NCBI GenBank assembly: GCA_041695325.1
Contig: JBGFRC010000050.1
Location: 1-64,000 of the forward strand
Direction: 5' to 3'
Origin: SURF-13 sp041695325
GTDB lineage: Bacteria; Pseudomonadota; Gammaproteobacteria; SURF-13
DNA: 64,000 nucleotides
Numbering within the stretch: the first letter of the stretch is position 1; each line of letters begins with the position of its first letter. Shown here in pieces: positions 35,805-48,347 of this stretch. Below the pieces are notes generated by a model. That model saw only the letters and a program-made list of their open reading frames with translations. It was not told the DNA's origin and did no database searches. Position numbers and translations under genes: made by a program.

Positions 35805-37031
35805 TTAAACCACCGACCCCATCTTGAAGATGGGCAGATACATGGCGACCACCAGTCCGCCCACCATCACGCCCAGTATCGCCATGATCATCGGCTCCAG
35901 CAGGCTGGAAAGCGAGTCCACCATGTTATCCACTTCTTCCTCATAGAAGTCGGCGACCTTGCCCAGCATGGCGTCGAGCGAGCCGGCCTCCTCGCCTATC
36001 GCCACCATCTGCACCACCATGTTGGGGAACAGTTGCGCGTTGCGCATCGCCACGTTCATCTGCGTGCCGGTCGCGACCTCGTCGCGCATGCGCATGATGG
36101 CGTCCGCATAGACGATATTGCCGGACGCGCCCGCCACCGAGACCATGGATTCCACCAGCGGCACGCCCGCCGCGAACATGGTGGACAGGGTGCGCGCGAA
36201 GCGCGCGATGGCGCCCTTGTGCAGAATCACGCCGATCACCGGCACCCTGAGCAACAAGCGGTCGAAGAAATGAGCCGCCGCCTTGGAGCGTTTTCTCGCC
36301 TCGATGAGCGCGTAAACGCCGCCGCCGAGCGCGCCGAAGATCAGCCACCACCACTTCTGGAAAATCGCGGAAAGATTAATCACCATCTGGGTCAGCGCGG
36401 GCAGATCGGCGCCGAAACCTTTGAACAGAGACTCGAACTGGGGAATCACAAAGATAAGCAGGATGGCGGTGATGACGAAGGCCACCACCAACACCGCTGT
36501 GGGATAAAACAGCGCCTTTTTGATCTTGCCCTTGATCGCCTCGGTTTTTTCCTTATAGGTGGCGATCTTGTTCATCAGGCTCTCCAGGATGCCGGCCTGC
36601 TCACCGGCGCGCACCAGGTTGCAGTATAGCTCGTCGAACTGGCGCGGATGTTTTTCCAGAGCTTCGGCCAGGGAGCTGCCGCTCTCCACGTCGGCCTTGA
36701 CGGCGAGTATGAGCTCCTGCATGGCCGGGTTTTCATGACCGCGCCCCACGATCTCGAACGCCTGCACCAGCGGCACGCCGGCTGAAATCATGGTGGACAT
36801 CTGCCGGCTCAGCACGGCGATGTCTTTCGGGGTAATCTTCTTCTTCGACCGTCCGCCGAACAGCGGCGCGGGTTTCTTCGCCACCTTGAGCGGGTTGATG
36901 CCCTGGCGGCGCAAGTCGGCCTTGACCAGGGCTGGGCTCGCACCCTTGATTTCGCCCTTGACGCGCGCGCCTTGCTTGTTGGAGCCTTCCCAGACAAAGG
37001 TCTCCAACGCTTTTGCCGCCTTCTCAGCCAT
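35805..37031 (-). CDS. pilC: Type IV pilus inner-membrane platform protein PilC
   Basis: A 408-residue GspF-family platform protein that couples the PilB motor to pilin assembly. It has two repeated T2SSF domains (MSTMISAGVPLVQAFEIV and LSTMFAAGVPLVESM), EQAGILESLMNKIA and GEEAGSLDAMLGKVA, and three transmembrane helices, the last VVAMYLPIFKMGSVV at the C-terminus. It lies 11 bases after pilB. Confidence 0.96.
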   Translation of the reverse strand: MAEKAAKALETFVWEGSNKQGARVKGEIKGASPALVKADLRRQGINPLKVAKKPAPLFGGRSKKKITPKDIAVLSRQMSTMISAGVPLVQAFEIVGRGHENPAMQELILAVKADVESGSSLAEALEKHPRQFDELYCNLVRAGEQAGILESLMNKIATYKEKTEAIKGKIKKALFYPTAVLVVAFVITAILLIFVIPQFESLFKGFGADLPALTQMVINLSAIFQKWWWLIFGALGGGVYALIEARKRSKAAAHFFDRLLLRVPVIGVILHKGAIARFARTLSTMFAAGVPLVESMVSVAGASGNIVYADAIMRMRDEVATGTQMNVAMRNAQLFPNMVVQMVAIGEEAGSLDAMLGKVADFYEEEVDNMVDSLSSLLEPMIMAILGVMVGGLVVAMYLPIFKMGSVV

Positions 37032-37042
37032 GATTCAAAATC

Positions 37043-38761
37043 TCACTCATTGGTGACGTTGAACACTTCTTCCAGGCTGGTGATGCCCTGCTTCACCTTC
37101 TTCAAGCCGGACTCGCGCAGATTGGCCACGCCCTCACGTTTGGCCTGCTCGGCGATCTGCATGGCGTTGGCACCTTGCAGAATCAGGCGCTGGATCTCCT
37201 CACTGACGGGCATAACCTGGTAAATACCCACGCGCCCCTTGTAACCGTTGACGCACAGATCGCAGCCGGCCGGACCGTACAGCGCCAAATCCTTGAGGTC
37301 CGCCACCGTGAAGCCGGCCTTGAGCAGCTCCTCACGCGGCATGGTCACGGGCTTCTTGCAATGCCTGCACAAGCGCCGCCCCAGGCGTTGTGCGATGATG
37401 AGAATCACCGCCGAGGCGATGTTGAACGCCGGCACCCCCATGTTGGCGAGGCGCGTGAGAGTGCTGGGCGCATCGTTGGTGTGCAACGTGGACAGCACCA
37501 TGTGGCCAGTCTGCGCCGCCTTGACGGCGATATCGGCGGTCTCCAGGTCGCGGATCTCGCCCACCATGACCACGTCCGGGTCCTGGCGCAAAAACGCGCG
37601 CAGCGCGGAGGCGAAGGTGAGCCCCGCCCTGGGATTGACGTTCACCTGGTTGATGCCCGGCAGGTTGATTTCCACCGGGTCTTCGGCGGTGGAGATGTTG
37701 CGGTCATCCGTGTTCAGAATGTTGAGCGCGGTGTACAAGGAAACCGTTTTGCCGCTGCCGGTCGGGCCGGTGACCAGCACCATGCCGTAGGGGCGGTGGA
37801 TGGCGTCCAGGAACAACTGCTTCTGATCCGGTTCGTAACCCAGGGCGTCTATGCCGAGCCTGGCGCTGGAAGGATCCAGGATACGCATCACCACCTTCTC
37901 GCCGAACAGGGTAGGGCAGGTGCTGACGCGAAAATCTATGGCGCGATTCTGCGATATCCTCAGCTTCATGCGCCCGTCCTGCGGCACGCGCCGCTCGGAA
38001 ATATCCAGACGCGACATCACCTTGAGGCGCGCGGCGATGCGCGGCGCCAGCGCCACTGGCGGGGCGGCCACCTCGCCCAGCTCGCCGTCTATGCGGTAGC
38101 GCACGCGATACTTCTTTTCATACGGTTCAAAATGGATGTCCGAGGCGCCCTTGTTGATGGCGTCGAGCAACACCTTGTGCACAAACTTGACGATGGGCGC
38201 GTCATCTGCGCCTATCTCCGCCGCCCCCTCCTGCACTGACTCATCACCGGCCGTGACCTCCAGCTCCAGGGCGTCCATGTCGGCGCCCTCCAGCTCCTCC
38301 ATGGGATTGGCGTGCGCCTCCAGGGCCTTTTCGATGGTCTTGGCAAGCTTGTCCTCTTCAACCAGTATCGCCTCGGTGTTGAGGCCGGTGTGGAACTTGA
38401 TTTCGTCCAGCGCCTGCAGACTGGTCAGGTCGGAAACGGCGACAAACAAACGATTGCCGCGTTTGTGCAGGGGCAGCACGTGATGCTGGCGCATCAGCTT
38501 CTCTTCCACCAGCGCAACGGGGGCGTGTTCCAGATTCAGGGCGTTGAGGTCAAACAGCGGCAGGCCGAACTCCTGTGCGGACGCATTGGCGATGGCCGCT
38601 GCATCAAGCAGTTTCTTCTCCACCAGATGGGCGACGAACGAGGTGCGGTTTTTCAGCGCATCCTCATGGGCCGTGAGCACCGCCTGCTCGGTAAGCAGGT
38701 TATCCAGCACCAGACGGCGCGCCAGCCCGCTCAGCTTGGGCCTGATCCCGGAGACCGCCAT
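37043..38761 (-). CDS. pilB: Type IV pilus assembly ATPase PilB
   Basis: A 572-residue hexameric extension motor. It has an N-terminal MshEN-type domain (FDLNALNLEHAPVALVEEKL), Walker A GPTGSGKTVSLYTAL, the Asp box EDPVEINLPGINQV, Walker B VMVGEIRDLETADIA, the His box STLHTNDAPSTLTRL and a tetracysteine CRHC ... CDLC zinc motif. It is the first gene of pilB-pilC-pilD-coaE-zapD-yacG. No pilA is present in the window. MshEN domains in some relatives bind c-di-GMP, a possible link to the GGDEF protein at 7334-8326. Confidence 0.96.
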   Translation of the reverse strand: MAVSGIRPKLSGLARRLVLDNLLTEQAVLTAHEDALKNRTSFVAHLVEKKLLDAAAIANASAQEFGLPLFDLNALNLEHAPVALVEEKLMRQHHVLPLHKRGNRLFVAVSDLTSLQALDEIKFHTGLNTEAILVEEDKLAKTIEKALEAHANPMEELEGADMDALELEVTAGDESVQEGAAEIGADDAPIVKFVHKVLLDAINKGASDIHFEPYEKKYRVRYRIDGELGEVAAPPVALAPRIAARLKVMSRLDISERRVPQDGRMKLRISQNRAIDFRVSTCPTLFGEKVVMRILDPSSARLGIDALGYEPDQKQLFLDAIHRPYGMVLVTGPTGSGKTVSLYTALNILNTDDRNISTAEDPVEINLPGINQVNVNPRAGLTFASALRAFLRQDPDVVMVGEIRDLETADIAVKAAQTGHMVLSTLHTNDAPSTLTRLANMGVPAFNIASAVILIIAQRLGRRLCRHCKKPVTMPREELLKAGFTVADLKDLALYGPAGCDLCVNGYKGRVGIYQVMPVSEEIQRLILQGANAMQIAEQAKREGVANLRESGLKKVKQGITSLEEVFNVTNE

Positions 38762-38846
38762 AAGTTACCCCTGATTGATTGACACACTGTCTTCCAATGT
38801 TAGTGGATTCCCCGCCAATAGCCAATAGAGCCCCCCTATCCAGCGG

Positions 38847-38869
38847 GGAGCGCGGGGCAAGCCCGCTCC
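38847..38869. other. Imperfect hairpin in the pilB/dapA divergent gap
   Basis: The 175-base divergent gap holds GGAGC (38847-38851) pairing with GCTCC (38865-38869) around an inner GGG-CAAG-CCC. TTGACA at 38779-38784 has no good -10 partner. The promoters for pilB and dapA must lie here but cannot be placed with confidence. Confidence 0.35.
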
Positions 38870-38936
38870 TTGTCATCCGCCGCGGCTCGAAGTACCATGC
38901 TTGTTCTATCACACCCCGCAGCTGGAGTTGCGTTTC

Positions 38937-39809
38937 ATGTTTCACGGCAGTATGGTGGCCCTGGTCACGCCCATGCGCGCGGACGGGTCGCTCGACCCGG
39001 AGAGCCTGTCCCGGCTCATCGAATTCCACATCGAGAACGGCACCGACGCCATCGTCGCGGTCGGCACCACCGGCGAGTCCGCCACGCTGGACATGGAGGA
39101 ACATTGCCGGGTGATCCGCCAGGCGGTGGAGTTCACGCGCGGACGCGTGCCGGTGATCGCGGGCACCGGCGCCAACGCCACCAGCGAGGCCATCGAGCTC
39201 ACCCGCTCGGCGCTGCATTCCGGCGCCGATGCCTGCCTGCTGGTCACGCCTTACTACAACAAGCCCACCCAGGAGGGCTTGTATCTGCATTTCAAGACCA
39301 TCGCCGAGGCCGTGCCCATCCCGCAAATCCTGTACAACGTGCCCGGCCGCACCGCCTGCGACCTGCTGCCGGATACCGTGGCGCGCCTCGCCCCCGTCTC
39401 CAATATCGTGGGGCTCAAGGAGGCCACGGGCAATCTCGCGCGCGCGCGCGAGATATTGGAGCGCTGTGGTGATAGAATAGACCTTTACGCGGGCGACGAC
39501 GCCACGGCCATGGACGTGATACTGCAAGGCGGCAAGGGCGTGATCTCGGTAACCGCCAATATCGCACCCCGGCTCATGCGCGACATGTGCGCCGCCGCGC
39601 TGCGCGGCGAGCGTGCGCAGGCGGAGGCGCTCAACCAGCGGCTCATGGCGCTGCACCGTGATTTGTTTATCGAATCCAACCCGATTCCGGTCAAGTGGGC
39701 GCTCCATGAGATGGGGCTGATCCCGCCCGGCATACGCCTGCCGCTGACCCCCTTATCGGCAGGCTGCCATGATCGGGTCAGGGCCGCCATGCAACAGGCG
39801 ATCAGTTAG
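38937..39809 (+). CDS. dapA: 4-hydroxy-tetrahydrodipicolinate synthase
   Basis: A 290-residue TIM-barrel aldolase that starts the DAP/lysine branch, which feeds meso-DAP to MurE. It starts [17 protein letters not shown] at 38937, with GTTGESATL, the catalytic Tyr in [11 protein letters not shown] and the Schiff-base Lys in GLKEATGNL. An in-frame ATG at 38901 gives a non-family extension. The TAG stop is supplied by the TTAG end of the repeat at 39806. dapA-bamC is a conserved gammaproteobacterial pair. Confidence 0.96.
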   Translation: MFHGSMVALVTPMRADGSLDPESLSRLIEFHIENGTDAIVAVGTTGESATLDMEEHCRVIRQAVEFTRGRVPVIAGTGANATSEAIELTRSALHSGADACLLVTPYYNKPTQEGLYLHFKTIAEAVPIPQILYNVPGRTACDLLPDTVARLAPVSNIVGLKEATGNLARAREILERCGDRIDLYAGDDATAMDVILQGGKGVISVTANIAPRLMRDMCAAALRGERAQAEALNQRLMALHRDLFIESNPIPVKWALHEMGLIPPGIRLPLTPLSAGCHDRVRAAMQQAIS

Positions 39810-40047
39810 CAGTTCGTTGAAAAACGAACTGCCAGGCGCCACAGGGGTAAGCCATGCCGGTGGCATGGCGAACGGGCGCACAGGACGTGCGCCCTGGACT
39901 TTTCCGCGGAGCCGGGACGGCGCAGCGGAAAAGTGCCGCATCGAAAATCAAACACACAAGTGTTTGATTTTCGGAGCGAGGCGGGACATGCGCCGCGCCG
40001 AGCGAGTTGAAAATCGCCAAGGATGGCGATTTTCAACAAACTGTTAG
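39806..40047. repeat. YTAG-bounded multi-hairpin element, copy 2 (242 bp)
   Basis: It is bounded by TTAG at 39806-39809 and 40044-40047. It shares with copy 1 (7179-7337) the left hairpin GCAGTTCGTT-GAAA-AACGAACTGC, the AAAATCAAACAC stem (loop ACAA here) and the right hairpin, here GTTGAAAATCGCC-AAGGAT. It has about 83 extra bases with further hairpins: GCCATGCC-GGT-GGCATGGC, GGGCGCAC-AGGAC-GTGCGCCC and CTTTTCCGC/GCGGAAAAG. Its left TTAG contains the dapA stop. The 374-base dapA-bamC gap holds no gene, only this element and two further hairpins. Confidence 0.85.
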
Positions 40048-40056
40048 AGCTTACCT

Positions 40057-40094
40057 CCCCCTCTCCCGCTTGCGCGGGAGAGGGATGGGGAGAG
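40057..40094. repeat. CCCTCTCCCGC palindromic repeat upstream of bamC, copy 1
   Basis: Stem CCCTCTCCCGC (40059-40069) with GCGGGAGAGGG (40074-40084) around loop TTGC, followed by ATGGGGAGAGG. Same family as the element in the murB 5' end. Confidence 0.85.
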
Positions 40095-40114
40095 GCAATG
40101 GGTTAGAGGTTTTT

Positions 40115-40165
40115 ACCTCCCCACCCCTCTCCCGCGCAAGCGGGAGAGGGGTGGGGAGAGGGTTC
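40115..40165. repeat. CCCTCTCCCGC palindromic repeat upstream of bamC, copy 2
   Basis: A perfect 19-bp stem CTCCCCACCCCTCTCCCGC (40117-40135) with its complement (40140-40158) around a GCAA tetraloop, then AGGGTTCC. It ends about 19 bases before the bamC ATG, so it may act as an mRNA leader hairpin, or as a terminator for dapA if U-rich sequence were present (it is not). Confidence 0.85.
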
Positions 40166-40183
40166 CTTAAATACAGGTGATGG

Positions 40184-41377
40184 ATGCAGTCAAAAAAGCA
40201 GTTGTTACATTGCGGACTTTTGTTGTTGGCGCTCGCCGCAGCGGGCGGGTGCAAGGCGATCAGCGCCAAGCTTGACGAAGTAGACCCGGAAAAGCGCGTG
40301 GAGTACAAAAAGAGCACCTCGCTCCCGCCGCTGGAGGTGCCGCCGGACCTCACTAGCTCCACCGTGGACGATACCCTGGCCGTGCCCGACATCACCCCGG
40401 GCGGCACCGCGATCTATTCCGTATACAGCGGCGAGCGCAGCGATCCGCAAGCGGCGCAGCGCGAGAACGTCCTGCCCGGCCAGGACAACATGCGCGTCGA
40501 GCGCGACGGCAACAAGCGCTGGCTGGTGTTGCAGGGCGAACCCGATCAATGGTGGTCCAAGGTGCGCGAATTCTGGCTGCAAAACGGTTACCTCATCAAG
40601 CAGGAAGACCCGCGTATCGGCATCATGGAGACCGACTGGCTGGAAAACCGCGCCGACATTCCGAAAGACCCCATCCGCTCGGTGCTGAGCAAGGTGTTCG
40701 ACAATCTCTATTCCGCCGCGACACGCGACAAGTTCCGCGTGCGCCTGGAGCGCGGCCAGGAGCCGGGCGTCACCGAGCTTTTCCTGAGCCACAGCGGCGT
40801 GGAAGAGGTGGTGCAAGGCGAATCCACCCTCTGGCAGCCACGCCCGTCCGACCCGGAGTTGGAGGCGGAGATGCTCAACCGCCTGATTGTATTTTTCGGC
40901 GTGGATGAGAAAAAGGCCAAGACCCTGCTGGCGCGTGAGGCCTCCGCGCCGCGCGCTACGCTGATCAAGGACGGCAACGGCGGCATCACGCTGACCCTAC
41001 AGGAAGATTTCTCACGCGCCTGGCGCCGCACCGGGCTGGCGCTGGACCGCATCGGCTTCACGGTGGAGGACCGCGACCGCTCGCGCGGCTTGTACTTCGT
41101 GCGTTACGCCGATCCGCTCAAGGATCAGGAGAAAAAAGAAGGCTTCATGTCCAGGATGAAATTCTGGGACAAGGACGATAAAAAACCGCCGACCGAACAA
41201 TATCTGGTCAGCGTGGCGAGTGAATCGGACAACACGCGCGACGCACAGGGAGGTGCTGGTGTCGCGGGAGGCAGGACGCCGGGAGCGACCATCGCGGTAG
41301 TCAACCAGGACGGCGCGCGCGACGACTCGGAAACCGCCAGCCGGATACTGACCTTGCTGTATGAACAGCTAAAGTAA
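40184..41377 (+). CDS. bamC: Outer-membrane assembly lipoprotein BamC, with repeat insertion
   Basis: A 397-residue BamC/NlpB-type lipoprotein of the BAM complex, which inserts outer-membrane beta-barrels. It has a signal peptide with lipobox LAAAGGC, the lasso region [17 protein letters not shown] that wraps BamD, and two helix-grip domains. A conserved end [16 protein letters not shown] is present. In the C-terminal domain, DNTR is followed by extra residues ([17 protein letters not shown]) encoded by a dispersed repeat at 41243-41290, where relatives have a short beta turn. Frame and downstream sequence are intact. Confidence 0.9.
   Translation: MQSKKQLLHCGLLLLALAAAGGCKAISAKLDEVDPEKRVEYKKSTSLPPLEVPPDLTSSTVDDTLAVPDITPGGTAIYSVYSGERSDPQAAQRENVLPGQDNMRVERDGNKRWLVLQGEPDQWWSKVREFWLQNGYLIKQEDPRIGIMETDWLENRADIPKDPIRSVLSKVFDNLYSAATRDKFRVRLERGQEPGVTELFLSHSGVEEVVQGESTLWQPRPSDPELEAEMLNRLIVFFGVDEKKAKTLLAREASAPRATLIKDGNGGITLTLQEDFSRAWRRTGLALDRIGFTVEDRDRSRGLYFVRYADPLKDQEKKEGFMSRMKFWDKDDKKPPTEQYLVSVASESDNTRDAQGGAGVAGGRTPGATIAVVNQDGARDDSETASRILTLLYEQLK
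41243..41290 (+). repeat. In-frame palindromic repeat, family 1 copy C, in bamC
   Basis: Hairpin GCAC-AGGGAG-GTGC (41243-41256), then TGGTGTCGCGGGAG, hairpin GGC-AGGAC-GCC and GGGAGCGACC. It encodes [10 protein letters not shown] at BamC residues 360-369, the same frame and nearly the same peptide as in rng and prmA. Confidence 0.8.
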
Positions 41378-41397
41378 GCAAAGGCAACATTGTCAAT

Positions 41398-45288
<3,891 letters not shown>

Positions 45289-45301
45289 CAGTGGTTGGCA
45301 G

Positions 45302-46639
45302 CTACTCGCAGCTCTTTTCAAACAACGCGACCGCCTCGATGTGCGTGGTGTGGGGGAACATGTCCACCACCCCTGCGCTTATCAAGCGGTAGCCGCCTGC
45401 AACCAGCTCACGCGCATCGCGCGCCAGAGTGGCGGGATGGCAGGAGACGTAAACGATGTGCGCGGCGCCGAACGCCGGGAGTTGTTTGATAACCTCCAGG
45501 GCGCCGGTGCGGGGCGGGTCGAGCAGAATCTTATCGAAGCGCCGTTTGGCCCACGGCTGTCCGGTCAAATCCTGGCTGAGATTACAGGCATAAAATTCCG
45601 CGTTGCGAATGGCGTTGTGTTGCGCGTTGTCCTGCGCGCGCTGAATCAGTCTCGCCTCGCCCTCCACGCCCGTGACGTGGGCGGCACGGCGCGCCAAGGG
45701 CAGGGTGAAGTTGCCGAGTCCGCAGAATAAATCCAGCACGCGCTCATGCGCTTGCGGCTGTAGCAGTTCGATCACGCAGCTTATCATGCTGTGATTGATG
45801 TCGGCGTTGATTTGCACGAAATCGGTCGGCGCAAAAAACAGTTGCAGATCGAATTCCGGCAGGCGGTAACTTAAGGCAGCGGCCTCCGGCCAGATCAGCG
45901 TGACGCTCTCCGGCCCAGCCGGTTGCAGATAAATTTGCAGGTTTTGCTGTTTGCCGAAGCTTTGCAGCTTGACCAGATCGGTATTGCTTAGCGGCGCCAG
46001 ATTGCGGAACACCAGGGCGATGGCTTCATCGGCTGCGGCAACCTCGATCTGGGGGATGGTGTTGTAGGCCTCCAGCCCGGCAATCAGTTCGCGCAGCGCC
46101 GGGAGCAATCTGCCCACGGCGGGATGCAGCACTTCGCAGCGCTCGATATCGGCGAGCAACGAGCTGCGCTTCTCGCGGAAGCCGATCAGCAATTTGTCTT
46201 TCTTGATGACAAACTTGACGCCCAGGCGCGCCCGGCGCCGGTAGCCCCAGTGGGGGCCGGTAAGCGGCGCAAGTATGTCCTTTGGTTTAATCCCGCCGAT
46301 GTGTTTCAGACCATCCAGCAACACCTGCTCCTTGGCCGCGATTTGCATCTCGGGCGCGAGGTGTTGCAGGCTGCAGCCGCCGCAGATAGTGAAATGCGCG
46401 CAGCGTGGTTCGACGCGATCGGGCGACGGGCTGATAATTCTTTCGATCTTGCCTTCGTCGTAGCGTTTGCGCCGGGTGACGCAGGTGAACAGCACCTGCT
46501 CGCTCGGCAGAGCGCCTTCGATAAATACGGCCTTGCCGTTGACATGCGCCACCCCGCGCCCGTCCTGGCTCAGGGATTCGACGTGGGCCGCCACCGGCTC
46601 CTGCGGCAGCAGTTTGAAATTACGCGGACGGCGGGACAT
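45302..46639 (-). CDS. rlmD: 23S rRNA m5U1939 methyltransferase RlmD
   Basis: A 445-residue RumA/RlmD enzyme. An N-terminal TRAM domain (EPVAAHVESLSQDGRGVAHV) is followed by an iron-sulfur cluster site CAHFTICGGCSLQHL plus a later Cys in DIERCEVLH. The Rossmann domain has LDLFCGLGNFTLPLA, LLDPPRTGA and the nucleophile Cys in IVYVSCHPATLARDA. It is the last gene of the long minus-strand run and converges on purL. Confidence 0.95.
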   Translation of the reverse strand: MSRRPRNFKLLPQEPVAAHVESLSQDGRGVAHVNGKAVFIEGALPSEQVLFTCVTRRKRYDEGKIERIISPSPDRVEPRCAHFTICGGCSLQHLAPEMQIAAKEQVLLDGLKHIGGIKPKDILAPLTGPHWGYRRRARLGVKFVIKKDKLLIGFREKRSSLLADIERCEVLHPAVGRLLPALRELIAGLEAYNTIPQIEVAAADEAIALVFRNLAPLSNTDLVKLQSFGKQQNLQIYLQPAGPESVTLIWPEAAALSYRLPEFDLQLFFAPTDFVQINADINHSMISCVIELLQPQAHERVLDLFCGLGNFTLPLARRAAHVTGVEGEARLIQRAQDNAQHNAIRNAEFYACNLSQDLTGQPWAKRRFDKILLDPPRTGALEVIKQLPAFGAAHIVYVSCHPATLARDARELVAGGYRLISAGVVDMFPHTTHIEAVALFEKSCE

Positions 46640-46650
46640 TGGGAAATAAA

Positions 46651-46690
46651 GGTAGGGCCGAATTCATTCGGCCGATGACGTTCGGCGTCA
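46651..46690. repeat. Tandem hairpins between the exonuclease gene and rlmD
   Basis: Stem GGCCGAA-TTCA-TTCGGCC (46656-46673) is followed by TGACG-TTCGG-CGTCA (46676-46690). The first resembles a repeat that, from memory, is common in bacterial genomes. It spans the 48-base gap and the exonuclease stop. Possible transcript processing or attenuation site. Confidence 0.5.
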
Positions 46691-47458
46691 GCGCCAGGCG
46701 GCGAGAAATTCTTTCAGATGAGATTTGTTATCCTTCGTCAGCGCGTCGCGCAGGCGCTGGCACTCGCGGGCGTATTCGTCCTGACTCAGGTGGCCGCGTA
46801 TCAGCTCGAAGCGCAGATAGATGAGGTACGTATTGAGCACGTCGGTCTCGCAATAGTCGCGGATGGCGGTTATCTCGCCTTGCAGATAGCGCTGCCATAC
46901 CTTCGCTCCGTCCATGCCCAGCTTGCCGGGAAAACCGAGCAGGGTGGCGACCTCATCCAGCGGCGCGGCGGCGCGTACCTGATAACAGGAAAGCACGTCC
47001 ATCAAATCGGTATGGCGCGAGTGGTAGCGGCTGAGATAGTTGTTCCATTTGAAGGAGCTGTCCTGCTCGCCGGTATCCCAGTACTTCGGCGCGGCTACAC
47101 CGTGCAGCAGCGCACGATAGTGCAGCACCGGCAGATCAAACCCGCCGCCGTTCCAGGACACCAGCGTCGGCGCGTATTTTTCTATGCCGTCGAAGAAGCG
47201 CTCGATCAACTCCTTTTCAGGCGAGTCCGGCTCGCCCAGCGACCACACCTTCAACTGGTCGCGCGTGCGCAGCACCGCCGAGATCGTCACGATATGCTGT
47301 AAATGGTGGCGGAGAAACTCCGAACCCCCGGTTTCCTGACGGCGCGCGTTGAACATCGCCTCGGCGGCCTGCTTGTCGGTGAGGCCGTCGAGCGCATGAA
47401 GCCTGCGCCCACCCTCCACGTCTGGCACGGTTTCGATGTCGAACGCCAGCACGTTCAT
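46688..47458 (-). CDS. PolB-type predicted 3'-5' exonuclease
   Basis: A 256-residue DEDDy-type exonuclease domain protein related to the proofreading domain of family B polymerases. Acidic motifs are FDIETVPD near the start, SWNGGGFDLPVL in the middle, and DYCETDVLNTYLIYLRFE (YxxxD) near the end. The ATG at 47458 (MNVLAFDIETVPD) overlaps the cysM stop by 4 bases; upstream codons in frame are shadow sequence. It commonly sits next to cysM and rlmD in gammaproteobacteria. The substrate is unknown, with DNA the likeliest. Confidence 0.88.
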   Translation of the reverse strand: MNVLAFDIETVPDVEGGRRLHALDGLTDKQAAEAMFNARRQETGGSEFLRHHLQHIVTISAVLRTRDQLKVWSLGEPDSPEKELIERFFDGIEKYAPTLVSWNGGGFDLPVLHYRALLHGVAAPKYWDTGEQDSSFKWNNYLSRYHSRHTDLMDVLSCYQVRAAAPLDEVATLLGFPGKLGMDGAKVWQRYLQGEITAIRDYCETDVLNTYLIYLRFELIRGHLSQDEYARECQRLRDALTKDNKSHLKEFLAAWR

Positions 47459-48342
47459 GGCGGAAACACGCCGGTAGAAAGATAACGGTCGCCGCGGTCG
47501 CACACGATGGTGACAATCACCGCGTTCTTCACCTCCGCGCACAGACGCAAGGCGGCGTGCAGCGCGCCGCCGGAGGAGATGCCGGCGAAGATGCCCTCGC
47601 GCGCGGCCAACTCGCGCGTCGTGGCTTCGGCCTCGGCCTGGCTCACCTCCATGATGCGGTCCACGCGATTTGGATCATATATCCTGGGCAGATAGGCCTC
47701 AGGCCAGCGGCGGATTCCGGGGATTTGCGAGCCTTCACGGGGCTGCACGCCGATGATTTGCACCGCCGGATTTTTCTCCTTGAAAAAGCGCGCGCAACCC
47801 ATGATGGTGCCGGTAGTGCCCATGGAGCTGACGAAATGGGTGATTCCGCCCTGCGTGTCGCGCCATATCTCCGGCGCGGTGCCTTCGTAGTGCGCGCGCG
47901 GATTGTCCGGGTTGGCGAACTGATCGAGCACGCGTCCCTTACCCTCGGCCTGCATCTGCATGGCCAGATCGCGCGCGCCCTCCATGCTCTGCTCGCGGCT
48001 GACCAATATGATCTCGGCGCCGAACGCCTTCATCACCGCGCGTCGCTCCACGCTCATGTGTTCCGGCATGATGAGCTTCAGGCGGTAGCCGCGTATCGCC
48101 GCCGCCATGGCGAGCGCGATGCCGGTATTGCCGCTGGTGGCCTCGATCAGGGTGTCGCCGGGCTTGATCTCGCCGCGCGCCTCGGCGTGCTTGATCATGC
48201 TCATCGCCGGGCGGTCTTTCACCGACCCGGCCGGGTTGTTACCCTCCAGCTTGGCCAACACCACGTTGCCGGTCTCGCCCGGCAGACGTTGCAGGCGCAC
48301 CAGCGGTGTGTTGCCGATGTAACTTTCAATAGTCGGATGCAT
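47455..48342 (-). CDS. cysM: Cysteine synthase B
   Basis: A 295-residue PLP enzyme that makes cysteine, or S-sulfocysteine from thiosulfate, using O-acetylserine. It has IGNTPLVRLQRLP, the PLP lysine in NPAGSVKDRPA, the substrate loop EATSGNTGIALAMAA and the phosphate loop GTTGTIMG. The short length and the ERRAVMKAFGAEIILV region fit CysM better than CysK. It ends RYLSTGVF. It is 5 bases downstream of acpS. Confidence 0.94.
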   Translation of the reverse strand: MHPTIESYIGNTPLVRLQRLPGETGNVVLAKLEGNNPAGSVKDRPAMSMIKHAEARGEIKPGDTLIEATSGNTGIALAMAAAIRGYRLKLIMPEHMSVERRAVMKAFGAEIILVSREQSMEGARDLAMQMQAEGKGRVLDQFANPDNPRAHYEGTAPEIWRDTQGGITHFVSSMGTTGTIMGCARFFKEKNPAVQIIGVQPREGSQIPGIRRWPEAYLPRIYDPNRVDRIMEVSQAEAEATTRELAAREGIFAGISSGGALHAALRLCAEVKNAVIVTIVCDRGDRYLSTGVFPP

Positions 48343-48347
48343 GGCCT

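Noticed and set aside
38779..38806. TTGACA at 38779 as a dapA promoter
   Set aside because: No acceptable -10 lies 16-18 bases downstream (AGTGGA or TAGTGG).
40055..40165. Possible CRISPR-like array upstream of bamC
   Set aside because: Only two palindromes of unequal length, no regular spacers, no cas genes, and the same repeat occurs inside murB.
45289..45301. Terminator between convergent purL and rlmD
   Set aside because: Only 13 bases separate the stops, and no stem with a T-run is visible there.
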